The notes beneath the pieces were generated by a model. That model ran no database searches. It was not told the DNA's origin and worked only from the letters and a program-made list of their open reading frames with translations. Source: Dehalococcoidia bacterium (lineage in GTDB: Bacteria; Chloroflexota; Dehalococcoidia; SM23-28-2; RBG-16-64-32). From it: a stretch of DNA of 11,218 nucleotides. The stretch lies in assembly GCA_030690405.1 (NCBI GenBank), contig JAUYGU010000087.1:1-11218 (forward strand). The letters are read 5' to 3'. Shown here in pieces: positions 1 through 5,602 of the stretch (positions are counted from its first letter, which is position 1; every line of letters begins with the position of its first letter). The translations under genes and the position numbers were made by a program.

Positions 1-121
1 TGTGGATGCCGTTGCGCTCCGCGAAGATGAACTTCTTCATCTTCGGGTTCCAACGGCGGGTCTGGTGGCCGAAGTGAACACCGGCCTCCAGAAGCGACTT
101 CATGGATACAGCGGTAGGCAA
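1..121 (-). CDS. rpsB: 30S ribosomal protein S2, N-terminal part (runs off the window)
   Basis: Ribosomal protein S2 is a structural component of the small ribosomal subunit. Only the first 40 codons are present; the rest lies beyond base 1. The reverse strand reads [19 protein letters not shown], then [20 protein letters not shown], which is the near-invariant S2 amino terminus ([21 protein letters not shown]). An ATG at 103 would begin at MKSLL, but S2 proteins usually carry five or six residues before that Met. A TTG at 121-119 restores them and has an AAAGGAG ribosome binding site six bases upstream, so TTG is chosen. The gene diverges from the FmdB-type gene, with about 190 bases between the two starts. 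The family assignment is firm and the start is likely. Confidence 0.93.
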   Translation of the reverse strand, partial: MPTAVSMKSLLEAGVHFGHQTRRWNPKMKKFIFAERNGIH

Positions 122-157
122 ACAGCTCTCCTTTGTGTGGAAAAGTGTCCGCAGGCG

Positions 158-187
158 AGTATATCAGGAAGAGGGAGCTAGGAACAA
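158..187 (-). promoter_or_regulatory. Candidate rpsB promoter
   Basis: On the reverse strand a -35-like TTGTTC (187-182) is followed after 18 bases by a -10 TATACT (163-158). Transcription would begin near 151, giving rpsB a leader of about 30 bases that includes the AAAGGAG site. The hexamers are good but not perfect; this is inferred from sequence only. Confidence 0.4.
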
Positions 188-226
188 GGAACTTGGCCGT
201 GCAGAAGCGGAAGGCGGCCCTCACTC

Positions 227-255
227 TTGCGAGGTGGTGACGGTCCTGCTATATT
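227..255 (+). promoter_or_regulatory. Candidate promoter of the FmdB-type gene
   Basis: TTGCGA (227-232) and TATATT (250-255) are separated by 17 bases. The start site would fall near 262, about 50 bases before the TTG start codon at 312. It points away from the rpsB promoter, so the intergenic region is a divergent promoter region. Confidence 0.5.
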
Positions 256-264
256 CGATTCTGG

Positions 265-290
265 AGCTGCCCTCCGAGGGCGGCTTTCTA
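265..290 (+). other. Leader hairpin before the FmdB-type gene
   Basis: AGCTGCCC (265-272) pairs with GGGCGGCT (278-285), eight pairs with one T-G wobble and a five-base loop, followed by TTTCTA. It lies just after the predicted start site and before the ribosome binding site. It could act as a weak attenuator, but the T-run is interrupted and no function is shown. Confidence 0.3.
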
Positions 291-311
291 TACGCGGGAG
301 GTCGAGGAAAG

Positions 312-602
312 TTGCCGATATACGAGTACCGTTGCGCCAAGGGGCACCAGTACGAGCGCGCCGAGGGCTTCGATGCGCCGTCCGAGCAGCGCTGCCCGTC
401 CTGCAGCGGCCGCTCTCGGCGGCTGATCAGCCTGCCGGCTGTCATCTTCAAGGGCTCGGGTTTCTACAGCACGGATAACCGCAAGTCCTCCTTCGGGGGC
501 AACGGTGATAGCACCCCCGTCAGCTCCGGCGAAGCGCTTTCGAAGGACAACGGCAGCGTACCGAAGGCGGAGGCGAAGGCGGAGGCCAAGACGGCCGACT
601 AG
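312..602 (+). CDS. FmdB-family zinc-ribbon protein
   Basis: A 96-residue protein of the FmdB/CxxC_CXXC_SSSS regulatory family, small cytoplasmic zinc-ribbon proteins of poorly defined function, often guessed to be regulatory. It opens with the diagnostic MPIYEYRC, has a second knuckle CPSC (Cys28, Cys31), and ends in a low-complexity tail with a tandem AEAK repeat. The first knuckle has Cys8 but Gly11 in place of the second Cys, followed by His12, a variant that may use His as ligand. The start is TTG at 312, chosen because MPIYEY is the conserved N terminus and GAGGAAA precedes it; the frame is open further upstream but that part does not resemble the family. A terminator follows directly, separating it from dtd. 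Confidence 0.85.
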   Translation: MPIYEYRCAKGHQYERAEGFDAPSEQRCPSCSGRSRRLISLPAVIFKGSGFYSTDNRKSSFGGNGDSTPVSSGEALSKDNGSVPKAEAKAEAKTAD

Positions 603-624
603 GCGCTCCGCCGCTCTTCGCACA

Positions 625-653
625 GCCGCCTCTGCTGGGGCGGCGTTTTCTTT
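625..653 (+). terminator. Rho-independent terminator after the FmdB-type gene
   Basis: GCCGCCTC (625-632) pairs with GGGGCGGC (637-644), eight pairs with one T-G wobble around a TGCT loop, followed by GTTTTCTTT. A compact GC stem plus T-tract 22 bases after the stop codon is a classic intrinsic terminator. Confidence 0.8.
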
Positions 654-662
654 GCCCCGCGT

Positions 663-668
663 TATACT
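663..668 (+). promoter_or_regulatory. -10 element of dtd, implying a leaderless transcript
   Basis: TATACT lies only seven bases before the dtd ATG at 676. With usual -10 to start-site spacing, transcription would begin at or within a base of the A of ATG. No convincing Shine-Dalgarno sequence precedes the ATG. No clear -35 hexamer is visible because the terminator T-tract occupies that position. Confidence 0.5.
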
Positions 669-675
669 GGCGGCG

Positions 676-1140
676 ATGAGAGTCGTCGTCCAGCGGGTGA
701 GCCGCGCCTCCGTCACGGTGGACGGGGAGACGGTGGCGTCGATCGGCCGGGGGCTGCTGGCGCTGGTGGGTGTGGCGCCGGAGGACGGCGAGGAGGAGGC
801 GCGCCGACTGGCCCGCAAGTGCGCGGAGCTGCGTGTCTTCTCCGATGCGGAGGGGAAGTTCAACCTCTCGCTACTCGAAGTGGGCGGCGAGGCGCTGGTC
901 GTCAGCCAGTTCACGCTCCTGGCGGACACGCGCCGGGGGCGGCGGCCCAGCTTCGTGGGCGCGGCGCCGCCGGAGACCGCGGAGCCGCTGGTGGAGGCGT
1001 TCGCGGCGGCGATGCGCGAGGCGGGCGTGCCGACGCGGACGGGCCGCTTCGGGGCGAAGATGACGGTGGAGCTGCTGAACGACGGCCCGGTGACGATCGT
1101 GCTGGACAGCGTGGAGTTGGAGAGGCCGCGGCGGGGTTGA
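676..1140 (+). CDS. dtd: D-aminoacyl-tRNA deacylase
   Basis: Removes D-amino acids (and glycine mischarged on tRNA-Ala) from tRNA, a proofreading step in the cytoplasm. The product is 154 residues, close to the usual 145-150. It begins [15 protein letters not shown], carries the SQFTLLAD motif with catalytic-region Thr80, the FGAKM segment, and the NDGPVTI motif containing the Gly137-Pro138 pair that enforces chiral selection. The ATG at 676 is the conserved family start; the frame is open upstream but that sequence is unrelated. It follows a terminator and appears to have its own promoter with almost no 5' leader. Downstream it converges on an unrelated minus-strand gene whose stop codon begins two bases away. 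Confidence 0.95.
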   Translation: MRVVVQRVSRASVTVDGETVASIGRGLLALVGVAPEDGEEEARRLARKCAELRVFSDAEGKFNLSLLEVGGEALVVSQFTLLADTRRGRRPSFVGAAPPETAEPLVEAFAAAMREAGVPTRTGRFGAKMTVELLNDGPVTIVLDSVELERPRRG

Positions 1141-1141
1141 G

Positions 1142-1903
1142 TTAGCCCTTAGTCTTCCCCGCTAAGGGTTCAAACTCAACCAAACGCTTGTCGCTCCCGA
1201 TTCGGAGGCGGAACGCAGGTTTACAGGGAGAAGACAGCGGAGGGCTAGCAAATATCTCCATATAGCATTCGACACCGGAATCCGCTGGGGCCTCGCAAAG
1301 AAAGAAGGGGTCGTGGCCCTCGGGGACGTCAGCGCTGTAGAAGCGCAGCTGTGCCTTGTCACTCAGGGCGCGCTCCATCAGGTCGTCGCTAGGTGTCGCC
1401 AGCAGGTCAGGGACGCTGATTTCAGCAACGTTTAGGATTGCTAAGTCTCCAGCCTTGATCTTCCGCGCCCTATGTGCCTGGTCCCTCCATCTGACACTGT
1501 AAGCTGTTATCTCTCGTTCCGAGCCTCTGGTAACGATGCGACTCATCTTAACTTCGAATTCGGCCTCATTTGGGCCTAAGTTCTTCACCTCTAGGTGCGC
1601 CCATTGGCCGTCTGTCGTGGGTGTTAGCTCAACCGATGGACGCCCGTGTAGTTCCGCTTCAAGCTTTCGGGTTCTCTCAGCTTCTCGCTGCCAAACCTTC
1701 CTCGCTAGGAGAGAGACACCTGCAGCAGAAACCAACGGGCTCGCGATCATAATTGAGAACACGAGCCAGCCCGGCGAACCCAGGAGCCAAGACAGCAACC
1801 CGCCAAGTATCGGCGCGAACGTTACTAGTAGACTGGCTAACGCAAGCCAGCGAGAGGCCAGAAATTCGTCCCAGAGGAGCGAAGAGAATCGCCTATCGCA
1901 CAT
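1142..1903 (-). CDS. Unrecognised two-helix membrane protein
   Basis: A 253-residue protein that I do not recognise. Residues about 17-41 (LALASLLVTFAPILGGLLSW and following) and 45-67 form two hydrophobic segments, so the protein is probably an inner-membrane hairpin. A short charged, Arg/Glu-rich stretch follows (QREAERTRKLEAEL, possibly coiled), then a soluble domain of about 170 residues with alternating hydrophobic positions that looks beta-rich (HLEVKNLGPNEAEFEVKM). The ATG at 1903 is the only good start; no strong ribosome binding site is seen (GAGGG is about 18 bases away). Base composition is visibly less GC-rich than dtd and nadC, and codon choice is more relaxed, suggesting acquisition. 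It shares these traits with the next minus-strand ORF. That it is a real gene is likely; its function is unknown. Confidence 0.6.
   Translation of the reverse strand: MCDRRFSSLLWDEFLASRWLALASLLVTFAPILGGLLSWLLGSPGWLVFSIMIASPLVSAAGVSLLARKVWQREAERTRKLEAELHGRPSVELTPTTDGQWAHLEVKNLGPNEAEFEVKMSRIVTRGSEREITAYSVRWRDQAHRARKIKAGDLAILNVAEISVPDLLATPSDDLMERALSDKAQLRFYSADVPEGHDPFFLCEAPADSGVECYMEIFASPPLSSPCKPAFRLRIGSDKRLVEFEPLAGKTKG
1146..1168. repeat. Inverted repeat at the dtd/islet junction
   Basis: CCCTTAG (1146-1152) and CTAAGGG (1162-1168) form a perfect seven-base stem with a nine-base loop. It lies in the last codons of the minus-strand gene and six bases past the dtd stop. There is no T-tract on either strand, so a rho-independent terminator is not supported, though it could protect a dtd mRNA end. 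Confidence 0.45.
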
Positions 1904-1930
1904 AGGGTCTTGTGTGGTGAACCCTCACGG

Positions 1931-1949
1931 CGGCAACGTCTGCCACCGC
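1931..1949 (-). other. Imperfect hairpin in the leader of the membrane-protein gene
   Basis: On the reverse strand GGTGGCA pairs with TGCCGCC around a five-base loop (seven pairs, one T-G wobble). It lies between the two islet ORFs, upstream of the ATG at 1903, and could belong to the leader of that gene or the 3' end of the preceding one. The wobble pairs only in reverse-strand RNA, which favours transcription in that direction. Confidence 0.3.
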
Positions 1950-1957
1950 CGCAAGGC

Positions 1958-1987
1958 ATGATATACGAGCTAATCTAGTTCTGACCA
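1958..1987 (-). promoter_or_regulatory. Weak candidate promoter for the membrane-protein gene
   Basis: Reverse strand TGGTCA (1987-1982), 18-base spacer, TATCAT (1963-1958). Both hexamers match the consensus at four and five of six positions. It would start transcription about 45-50 bases before the ATG at 1903. Confidence 0.3.
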
Positions 1988-2037
1988 CTTCGGGTCGCCA
2001 GCGATCAACGGGCCCCCCGATGCTGTCTCTACGCTGC

Positions 2038-2676
2038 TTAGCCAGCTCTCGCCATTTGATGGGCGAGGCTGCGGGCGCGCCCCGATGTTAGCGAATGCGA
2101 CATATGGGGGAAACCGGGCGGGGCATCGATGATCGTGCTTTGGCCGTGGTGTGTACTGACATTAACTTTGGGTGAACCAAGGTGGCCCACCAGCTCCACT
2201 CGGAAGAGTTGACGCCTACCCATGATCTCGGCATCCACTTGGTCTGTGTTGTAGCCCTGGGCTTTCAACTCCTCAATCATGGCTGTGGTGTCGGCGACGG
2301 CCATACCGGCCAACGCCTCTGTCTTTTTGCGGTCGCCCGCCGCCATGGCAATTGCTGTTAAACCTAAATCCCACTCTTCCCCCGCCAAAGCCGCCAGCAC
2401 CAGGTTGCGAAAAACTTCCAGGGAGACAGCTTGGTCATCCTTCCAGCCGCGCAAGCGCCGCAGGCGCGAGTCCACCCTCGTGACGAACTCTTTGATCAGC
2501 GAGTTCTCAGGCGTATTTGCGAAGCACCTGCCCGAAATAGAGTAATGGCCCCGTTGAGATTCGACATAAAGCAAACCGCCCTTGTCGCGTTCGTCCATGG
2601 CCACTATGTGCTCGCGGCCCGTGTCGTGAAAAATGACGGTGCCTGGTTGGAAAGCCAATCCTCTCCCCCCATCCAA
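2038..2676 (-). CDS. Unrecognised protein of about 212 residues
   Basis: I do not recognise this protein. It has no obvious signal peptide or membrane segment. The first third (GTVIFHD, HIVAMDERDKGGLLYVESQRG) looks beta-rich, the middle is helical (LEVFRNLVLAALAGEEWDLG, DTTAMIEELKAQGYN), and the C-terminal part contains STHHGQSTIIDAPPGFPHMSHS. The start is uncertain: TTG at 2676 is the longest plausible initiation codon, the frame stays open about 50 bases further upstream with no good start, and an ATG occurs at 2598 (MDERDKGG). No strong ribosome binding site supports either, so the gene may have lost its true N terminus. Base composition is more AT-rich than the flanking housekeeping genes. 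It lies between nadC and the membrane-protein gene, all on the reverse strand, in the convergent gap between dtd and nadC. Confidence 0.5.
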   Translation of the reverse strand: MDGGRGLAFQPGTVIFHDTGREHIVAMDERDKGGLLYVESQRGHYSISGRCFANTPENSLIKEFVTRVDSRLRRLRGWKDDQAVSLEVFRNLVLAALAGEEWDLGLTAIAMAAGDRKKTEALAGMAVADTTAMIEELKAQGYNTDQVDAEIMGRRQLFRVELVGHLGSPKVNVSTHHGQSTIIDAPPGFPHMSHSLTSGRARSLAHQMARAG

Positions 2677-2728
2677 TAGCGCCCCGTACCCCGCGTGCCA
2701 CGCAGAATGTAGGCCTCGCGACGTAGGA

Positions 2729-2752
2729 TGTCAAGCCGTCGTGTCAAGCCGT
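2729..2752. repeat. Tandem 11-bp direct repeat at the nadC end
   Basis: TGTCAAGCCGT occurs at 2729-2739 and again at 2742-2752, a 13-base period. The second copy touches the nadC stop codon (TAA, reverse strand, 2754-2752). It marks the boundary of the AT-richer islet. Confidence 0.6.
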
Positions 2753-3618
2753 TATAGCGCCTCCACCTCCAGGCTCAGGTCCAGGGCCTTCGCGGAGTGC
2801 GTGATCGCGCCCATCGAGATGTAGTCCACGCCGGTCTCCGCCACCGCGCGGGCGTTCTCCAGCGTGATGCCGCCGGAGGCCTCCAGCGCCGGCCGCGGAT
2901 CGCAGGCGGCGGCCAGGGAGACGACCTCTCGCATCATCTCCAGAGGCATGTTGTCCAGCAGCAGCTCATCGGCAGCGGCCGCCAGCGCCTCGCGCGCCTC
3001 CTCCACCGCCGTCACCTCGATCTCGATGCGCATCCCGGGGTTCGCCTCGCGCGCTAAGCGCATGGCATCGGTAACTCCCAGGCCGCGCGCCCGCAGCGCC
3101 GCCAGGTGGTTGTCCTTGATCAGCACCCCGTCGGCCAGGTCCAGGCGGTGGTTCGTGCCGCCGCCAATACGCACGGCGTACTTCTCCAGCGCCCGCAGGC
3201 CCGGAATCGTCTTGCGGGTGTCGCGCAGGCGGCAGCCGGTGCCGGCCAGCGCGCGCACGACTGCCGCCGCGGCGGTGGCGACGCCGCTCAGGTGGGTGAG
3301 GTAGTTCAGGGCGACCCTCTCGCCGCGCAGGAGCGACGCCAGCGGGCCTTCGATGGTTGCGACCTGGTCGCCGGCGGAGACACTGTCGCCATCTTCGCGC
3401 AGCGTTTGCCAGACCAGCGAGCCGTCCACGGCGGCGAAGACGGCGGCGGCCAGCGGCAGGCCCGCCAGCACGCCCTCCGCCTTGGCGATGATGACGCCGC
3501 GGCCGGCCTGCTCCGGCGGCACAAGCGCCGTGGTCGTCACGTCGTGGTCGGCGCGGTCCTCGGCGAGCGCCTCCAGGGCGAGGCGGCGGAGCAGCGCCGG
3601 GTCCAGCCCTTTGCTCAT
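2752..3618 (-). CDS. nadC: Nicotinate-nucleotide pyrophosphorylase (carboxylating)
   Basis: Quinolinate phosphoribosyltransferase, the third step of de novo NAD synthesis: quinolinate plus PRPP gives nicotinate mononucleotide, CO2 and pyrophosphate. The product has 288 residues, the normal length. An N-terminal open-faced sandwich domain (about 1-115) precedes the barrel. Visible active-site motifs are RDTRKTIPG (Arg132, Arg135, Lys136), GGTNHR (His157, Arg158), LIKDNHL (Lys168), EIE (Glu199, Glu201), LLDNM (Asp222), EASGGI (Ser248) and YISMGAITHS. The ATG at 3618 overlaps the TGA of the upstream Nif3 gene by ATGA, so the two are translationally coupled. nadC is separated from nadAB by an opposite-strand methyltransferase gene and lies in a different transcription unit, with no copy of the palindrome found before nadA. 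Confidence 0.97.
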   Translation of the reverse strand: MSKGLDPALLRRLALEALAEDRADHDVTTTALVPPEQAGRGVIIAKAEGVLAGLPLAAAVFAAVDGSLVWQTLREDGDSVSAGDQVATIEGPLASLLRGERVALNYLTHLSGVATAAAAVVRALAGTGCRLRDTRKTIPGLRALEKYAVRIGGGTNHRLDLADGVLIKDNHLAALRARGLGVTDAMRLAREANPGMRIEIEVTAVEEAREALAAAADELLLDNMPLEMMREVVSLAAACDPRPALEASGGITLENARAVAETGVDYISMGAITHSAKALDLSLEVEAL

Positions 3619-4498
3619 CGCCAGGGGGCCGCCTGGGGTACGAACTCCGCGGGCAGGCCGAGGTCGCGGAAGAAGGCGAGCATATCTTCGCGCAGCACCA
3701 GCGCCTCCGTCGCGTAGTGGGAGGCGCCGATGAGGTTCAGCGGCACCGTTTCGACGAAGGCGTCGAACTGGGGCCGGTGCTCCTCGGCCCAGGGGCCGCC
3801 GTGGCGGACGCGGAAGTCGCCCGTGAGGTAGGTGTCGCAGCCGGCGTCCAGCGCCTCCTGCATCAGCGGCGGGTAGGCGGCGCCACCGGCGACGACGGCC
3901 ACGCGCTCGACCCGCCCGCCGCCCGCCTTCGCCTCCAGCCGGTCGATGCCGCAGGCGCGGCGGACGCGCTCGCAGAACTCTTCGAACGTCGTGGCCTCGA
4001 TGCGGCCGTAGACGCCGGCGTGGCCGCCATAGTAGCCGGCGAACGTCGTCTCCGCTGGGACGCCGGCGGCGCGGGCGAGAGCGCGCGATGTGGAGGTGTC
4101 TCGTGGCAGTCCAGCGGCGCGTGCGCGGAGTAGAGCGAGATGCCGGCCTCCCGCAGCCGCCGCAGCCACTCCTCGCTGACCGCTACCAGGCCGCGGCCGG
4201 ACGTCTCGAAGTCCATCGGGTGGTGGGTGAAGATGAGCGCCGGCTCGCCGGCGGCGCGGCGCTCCACCTCCGCCAGCACCTCATCGGACGGGAAGACCAA
4301 CGTGAAGACGCGCCGGACCTCTTCGGCGTTGTGGAGCATGAGGTCGTTGAAGCGGTGGAGGAAGGCCGGCGTCGCGTACTCCGCGATGGGGATGCCCGCT
4401 TCTTGGCAGAACTCCACGATGGCCACGAAGTCGTCCGAGGGGAAGCGGTCCACGTGGAGGTAGGAGTCGAGGCGGACTGCGAGGTCGGCGGTGTTCAT
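3615..4498 (-). pseudogene. Nif3-like (DUF34) dinuclear metal protein, frameshifted
   Basis: Nif3/DUF34 proteins bind two metal ions and are often named GTP cyclohydrolase 1 type 2; their true role is debated (metal handling or metabolite repair). The N-terminal part (4498 to about 4103, starting MNTADLAVRLDSYLHV) contains the THHP metal motif and HAPLDCH. The C-terminal part (about 4100 to 3615, DTSTSRALARAAGVP onward) is in another frame and holds TGDFRVRH and SHYATE, the last with the His-x3-Glu metal pair. The two halves join if one base is restored between the His codon (4105-4103) and the Asp codon (4100-4098), which gives about 294 residues. No slippery heptamer is seen, so this is a disabling deletion or a sequencing error. 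All expected metal ligands survive otherwise, which favours error or a very recent lesion. The TGA overlaps the nadC ATG. Confidence 0.85.
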
Positions 4499-4504
4499 GG
4501 GACG

Positions 4505-4533
4505 ATGGTGACGCGCTACGGTTCGCGGGTCAA
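4505..4533 (-). promoter_or_regulatory. Candidate promoter of the nif3-nadC unit, possibly leaderless
   Basis: Reverse strand TTGACC (4533-4528), 17-base spacer, CACCAT (4510-4505), then six bases to the ATG at 4498. The -35 is good and the -10 poor. No Shine-Dalgarno sequence precedes this ATG, so a leaderless message is plausible. Confidence 0.35.
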
Positions 4534-4540
4534 GGTGGGA

Positions 4541-4671
4541 GGGGAGAACAAAATGCTCCCCGAACATTGGGCTGCGCCGCCTTCCGGTTCTCTGGGTCTC
4601 GCAGGGGCTTTCGGTTGCCCGTCCGCTCCTGGGAGTCCCTTCCTCCCCTGGGTGGTGCTGCCCGGTTCGGG
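4541..4671 (+). ncRNA. Candidate structured RNA with two mutually exclusive stems
   Basis: Long helix: CCCGAAC (4559-4565) pairs with GTTCGGG (4665-4671), and 4569-4581 pairs with 4651-4663 with ten Watson-Crick pairs, two G-T wobbles and one T-T mismatch. A further CAGGGG/CCCCTG stem (4602-4607 with 4645-4650) lies inside. The wobbles would be A-C mismatches in the reverse-strand RNA, so plus-strand RNA is favoured. A competing hairpin GGGGAG/CTCCCC (4541-4546 with 4556-4561) shares bases 4559-4561 with the long helix, so the two cannot fully form together. I cannot assign it to SRP, 6S, RNase P, T-box or another known class. No clear dedicated promoter or terminator is visible. Confidence 0.3.
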
Positions 4672-4715
4672 AAGCGCCTGCATTGTCGCCCGCATCGGGA
4701 AACGCGTCAATCCCT

Positions 4716-4724
4716 TTATCCACA
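4716..4724 (+). promoter_or_regulatory. Perfect DnaA box
   Basis: TTATCCACA matches the strict DnaA-binding consensus exactly. It is a single box in a non-coding, locally AT-rich segment; no cluster, and no dnaA, dnaN or gidA gene nearby. It may be a regulatory or chance site and does not define an origin. Confidence 0.4.
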
Positions 4725-4863
4725 CCCTCAACAAATTCACATCGATTTCTGTTGGCCCGTATCTGCGCGACCTCCGTCCAGCCGACCGGCGCGCTGCTCA
4801 AACGATTGAGCGCTTGCGCCGTCCGGCCCGTCACCAGGCGCGGCTAGGCACTCCCGGGAAGGA

Positions 4864-4893
4864 CCGACTCGATATGGAAGGTGGGAGTATAAT
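4864..4893 (+). promoter_or_regulatory. Promoter of the O-methyltransferase gene
   Basis: A perfect -10 TATAAT (4888-4893) lies 18 bases after a partial -35 (CCGACT, 4864-4869). Transcription would start near 4900, giving a leader of about 30 bases before the ATG at 4931. Confidence 0.55.
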
Positions 4894-4930
4894 GATGACC
4901 TATTCCCTATCCGGCGAGGAGGACAACGAG

Positions 4931-5581
4931 ATGCTGATGGCAACTTCCTACGAGAAGATGATGCAGCTTGAAGACTACGCGGTCAGGCACTCGACACCGC
5001 TTCCGCCTCTATTGGAAGAGCTCATCGCCACGACGCGGGAAAAGATGGGCAACCGGTCGCTCATGCTCTCCGGCCATCTGGAAGGCACACTCCTCCAGAT
5101 GCTGGCCGCCTCGGTTGGTGCCCGCCGGATTCTCGAGATCGGCATGTTCACCGGCTTCAGCGCGCTGATGATGGCGGCGGCCCTGCCTGACGATGGCGAG
5201 CTGATCACCTGCGATATAGACCCCGAGGCGATTGGTCTGGCCCGCAGCTTCTTCGTGCGCAGCCCCCATGGGAGCAAGATCGATGTCCGCGAGGGGCCGG
5301 CGCTGGATACCCTCAAGACGCTGGAAGGGCCGTTCGACCTCGTATTCATCGACGCGGACAAGGAGAACTATATCGCGTACTACGAGGCGACGCTGCCCCT
5401 GCTGGCGCCGAACGGGGTCATCGCTGTGGACAACGTCCTCTGGATGGGGCGCGTTCTGGACCCGACAAACGAGAGTGAGCACGCCATCGTGGCCTTCAAC
5501 GAGCACGTGAGTCGCGATAAGCGGGCGTGGAAAGTGATCCTGCCCCTGCGCGACGGGGTGATGTTGATCCGGCGCAAGTAG
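4931..5581 (+). CDS. Class I SAM-dependent O-methyltransferase (caffeoyl-CoA/catechol type)
   Basis: Transfers a methyl group from S-adenosylmethionine to a hydroxyl, usually of a catechol-like substrate, with a divalent metal. The 216 residues match the PF01596 family: helical N terminus with PLPPLLEELIATTREKMG, the SAM loop LEIGMFTGFSAL (68-79), acidic Asp95 (CDID), and the metal site IDADKENY (Asp141) with VDNVLW (Asp167, Asn168). The start is ATG 4931, eight bases after a strong GAGGAGG; a second ATG at 4937 is possible. The open frame continues far upstream, but that sequence is not related. It stands alone on the plus strand, converging on nadB 21 bases away with no T-tract terminator between them. 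The substrate cannot be read from sequence and no link to NAD synthesis is evident. Confidence 0.92.
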   Translation: MLMATSYEKMMQLEDYAVRHSTPLPPLLEELIATTREKMGNRSLMLSGHLEGTLLQMLAASVGARRILEIGMFTGFSALMMAAALPDDGELITCDIDPEAIGLARSFFVRSPHGSKIDVREGPALDTLKTLEGPFDLVFIDADKENYIAYYEATLPLLAPNGVIAVDNVLWMGRVLDPTNESEHAIVAFNEHVSRDKRAWKVILPLRDGVMLIRRK

Positions 5582-5602
5582 CCAGCGATTCCCGGGGCGC
5601 GG

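Larger units (their letters stand above)
4499..4930. other. Gene-free stretch between nif3 and the methyltransferase gene
   Basis: Neither strand shows protein-like sequence here, although long open frames pass through by chance. It holds the candidate nif3 promoter, a long imperfect hairpin (4559-4671), a shorter competing hairpin (4541-4561), a perfect DnaA box (4716-4724), a six-pair hairpin GCTCAA/TTGAGC (4796-4811), and the methyltransferase promoter with its ribosome binding site. The centre around 4710-4750 is locally AT-rich. Confidence 0.6.

Noticed and set aside
136..144. TTTTCCACA on the reverse strand, a relaxed DnaA box before rpsB
   Set aside because: The relaxed consensus is expected by chance about once in a window of this size, and no other box lies nearby.
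1536..1961. A plus-strand ORF of 141 codons opposite the membrane-protein gene
   Set aside because: It lacks a ribosome binding site and its composition is that of the complement of the better-supported minus-strand ORF.
4647..4663. A T-box-like string (GGGTGGTGCTGC) upstream of the methyltransferase gene
   Set aside because: It matches the T-box core at about ten of twelve positions, but no specifier stem or terminator follows and the downstream gene is not related to amino acids or tRNA charging; the string is better explained as one arm of the long helix.
4559..4671. Signal recognition particle RNA or RNase P RNA
   Set aside because: The apical GGAA tetraloop with flanking conserved SRP bases is missing, and the conserved RNase P core strings are absent.
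4740..4834. An upstream extension of the Nif3 reading frame toward 4834
   Set aside because: The extra residues are not family-like and run through promoter and structured sequence; homologues fit a start at MNTADL (4498).
4088..4930. An upstream extension of the methyltransferase frame
   Set aside because: It is antisense to the Nif3 gene and then passes through non-coding sequence; a strong ribosome binding site sets the start at 4931.
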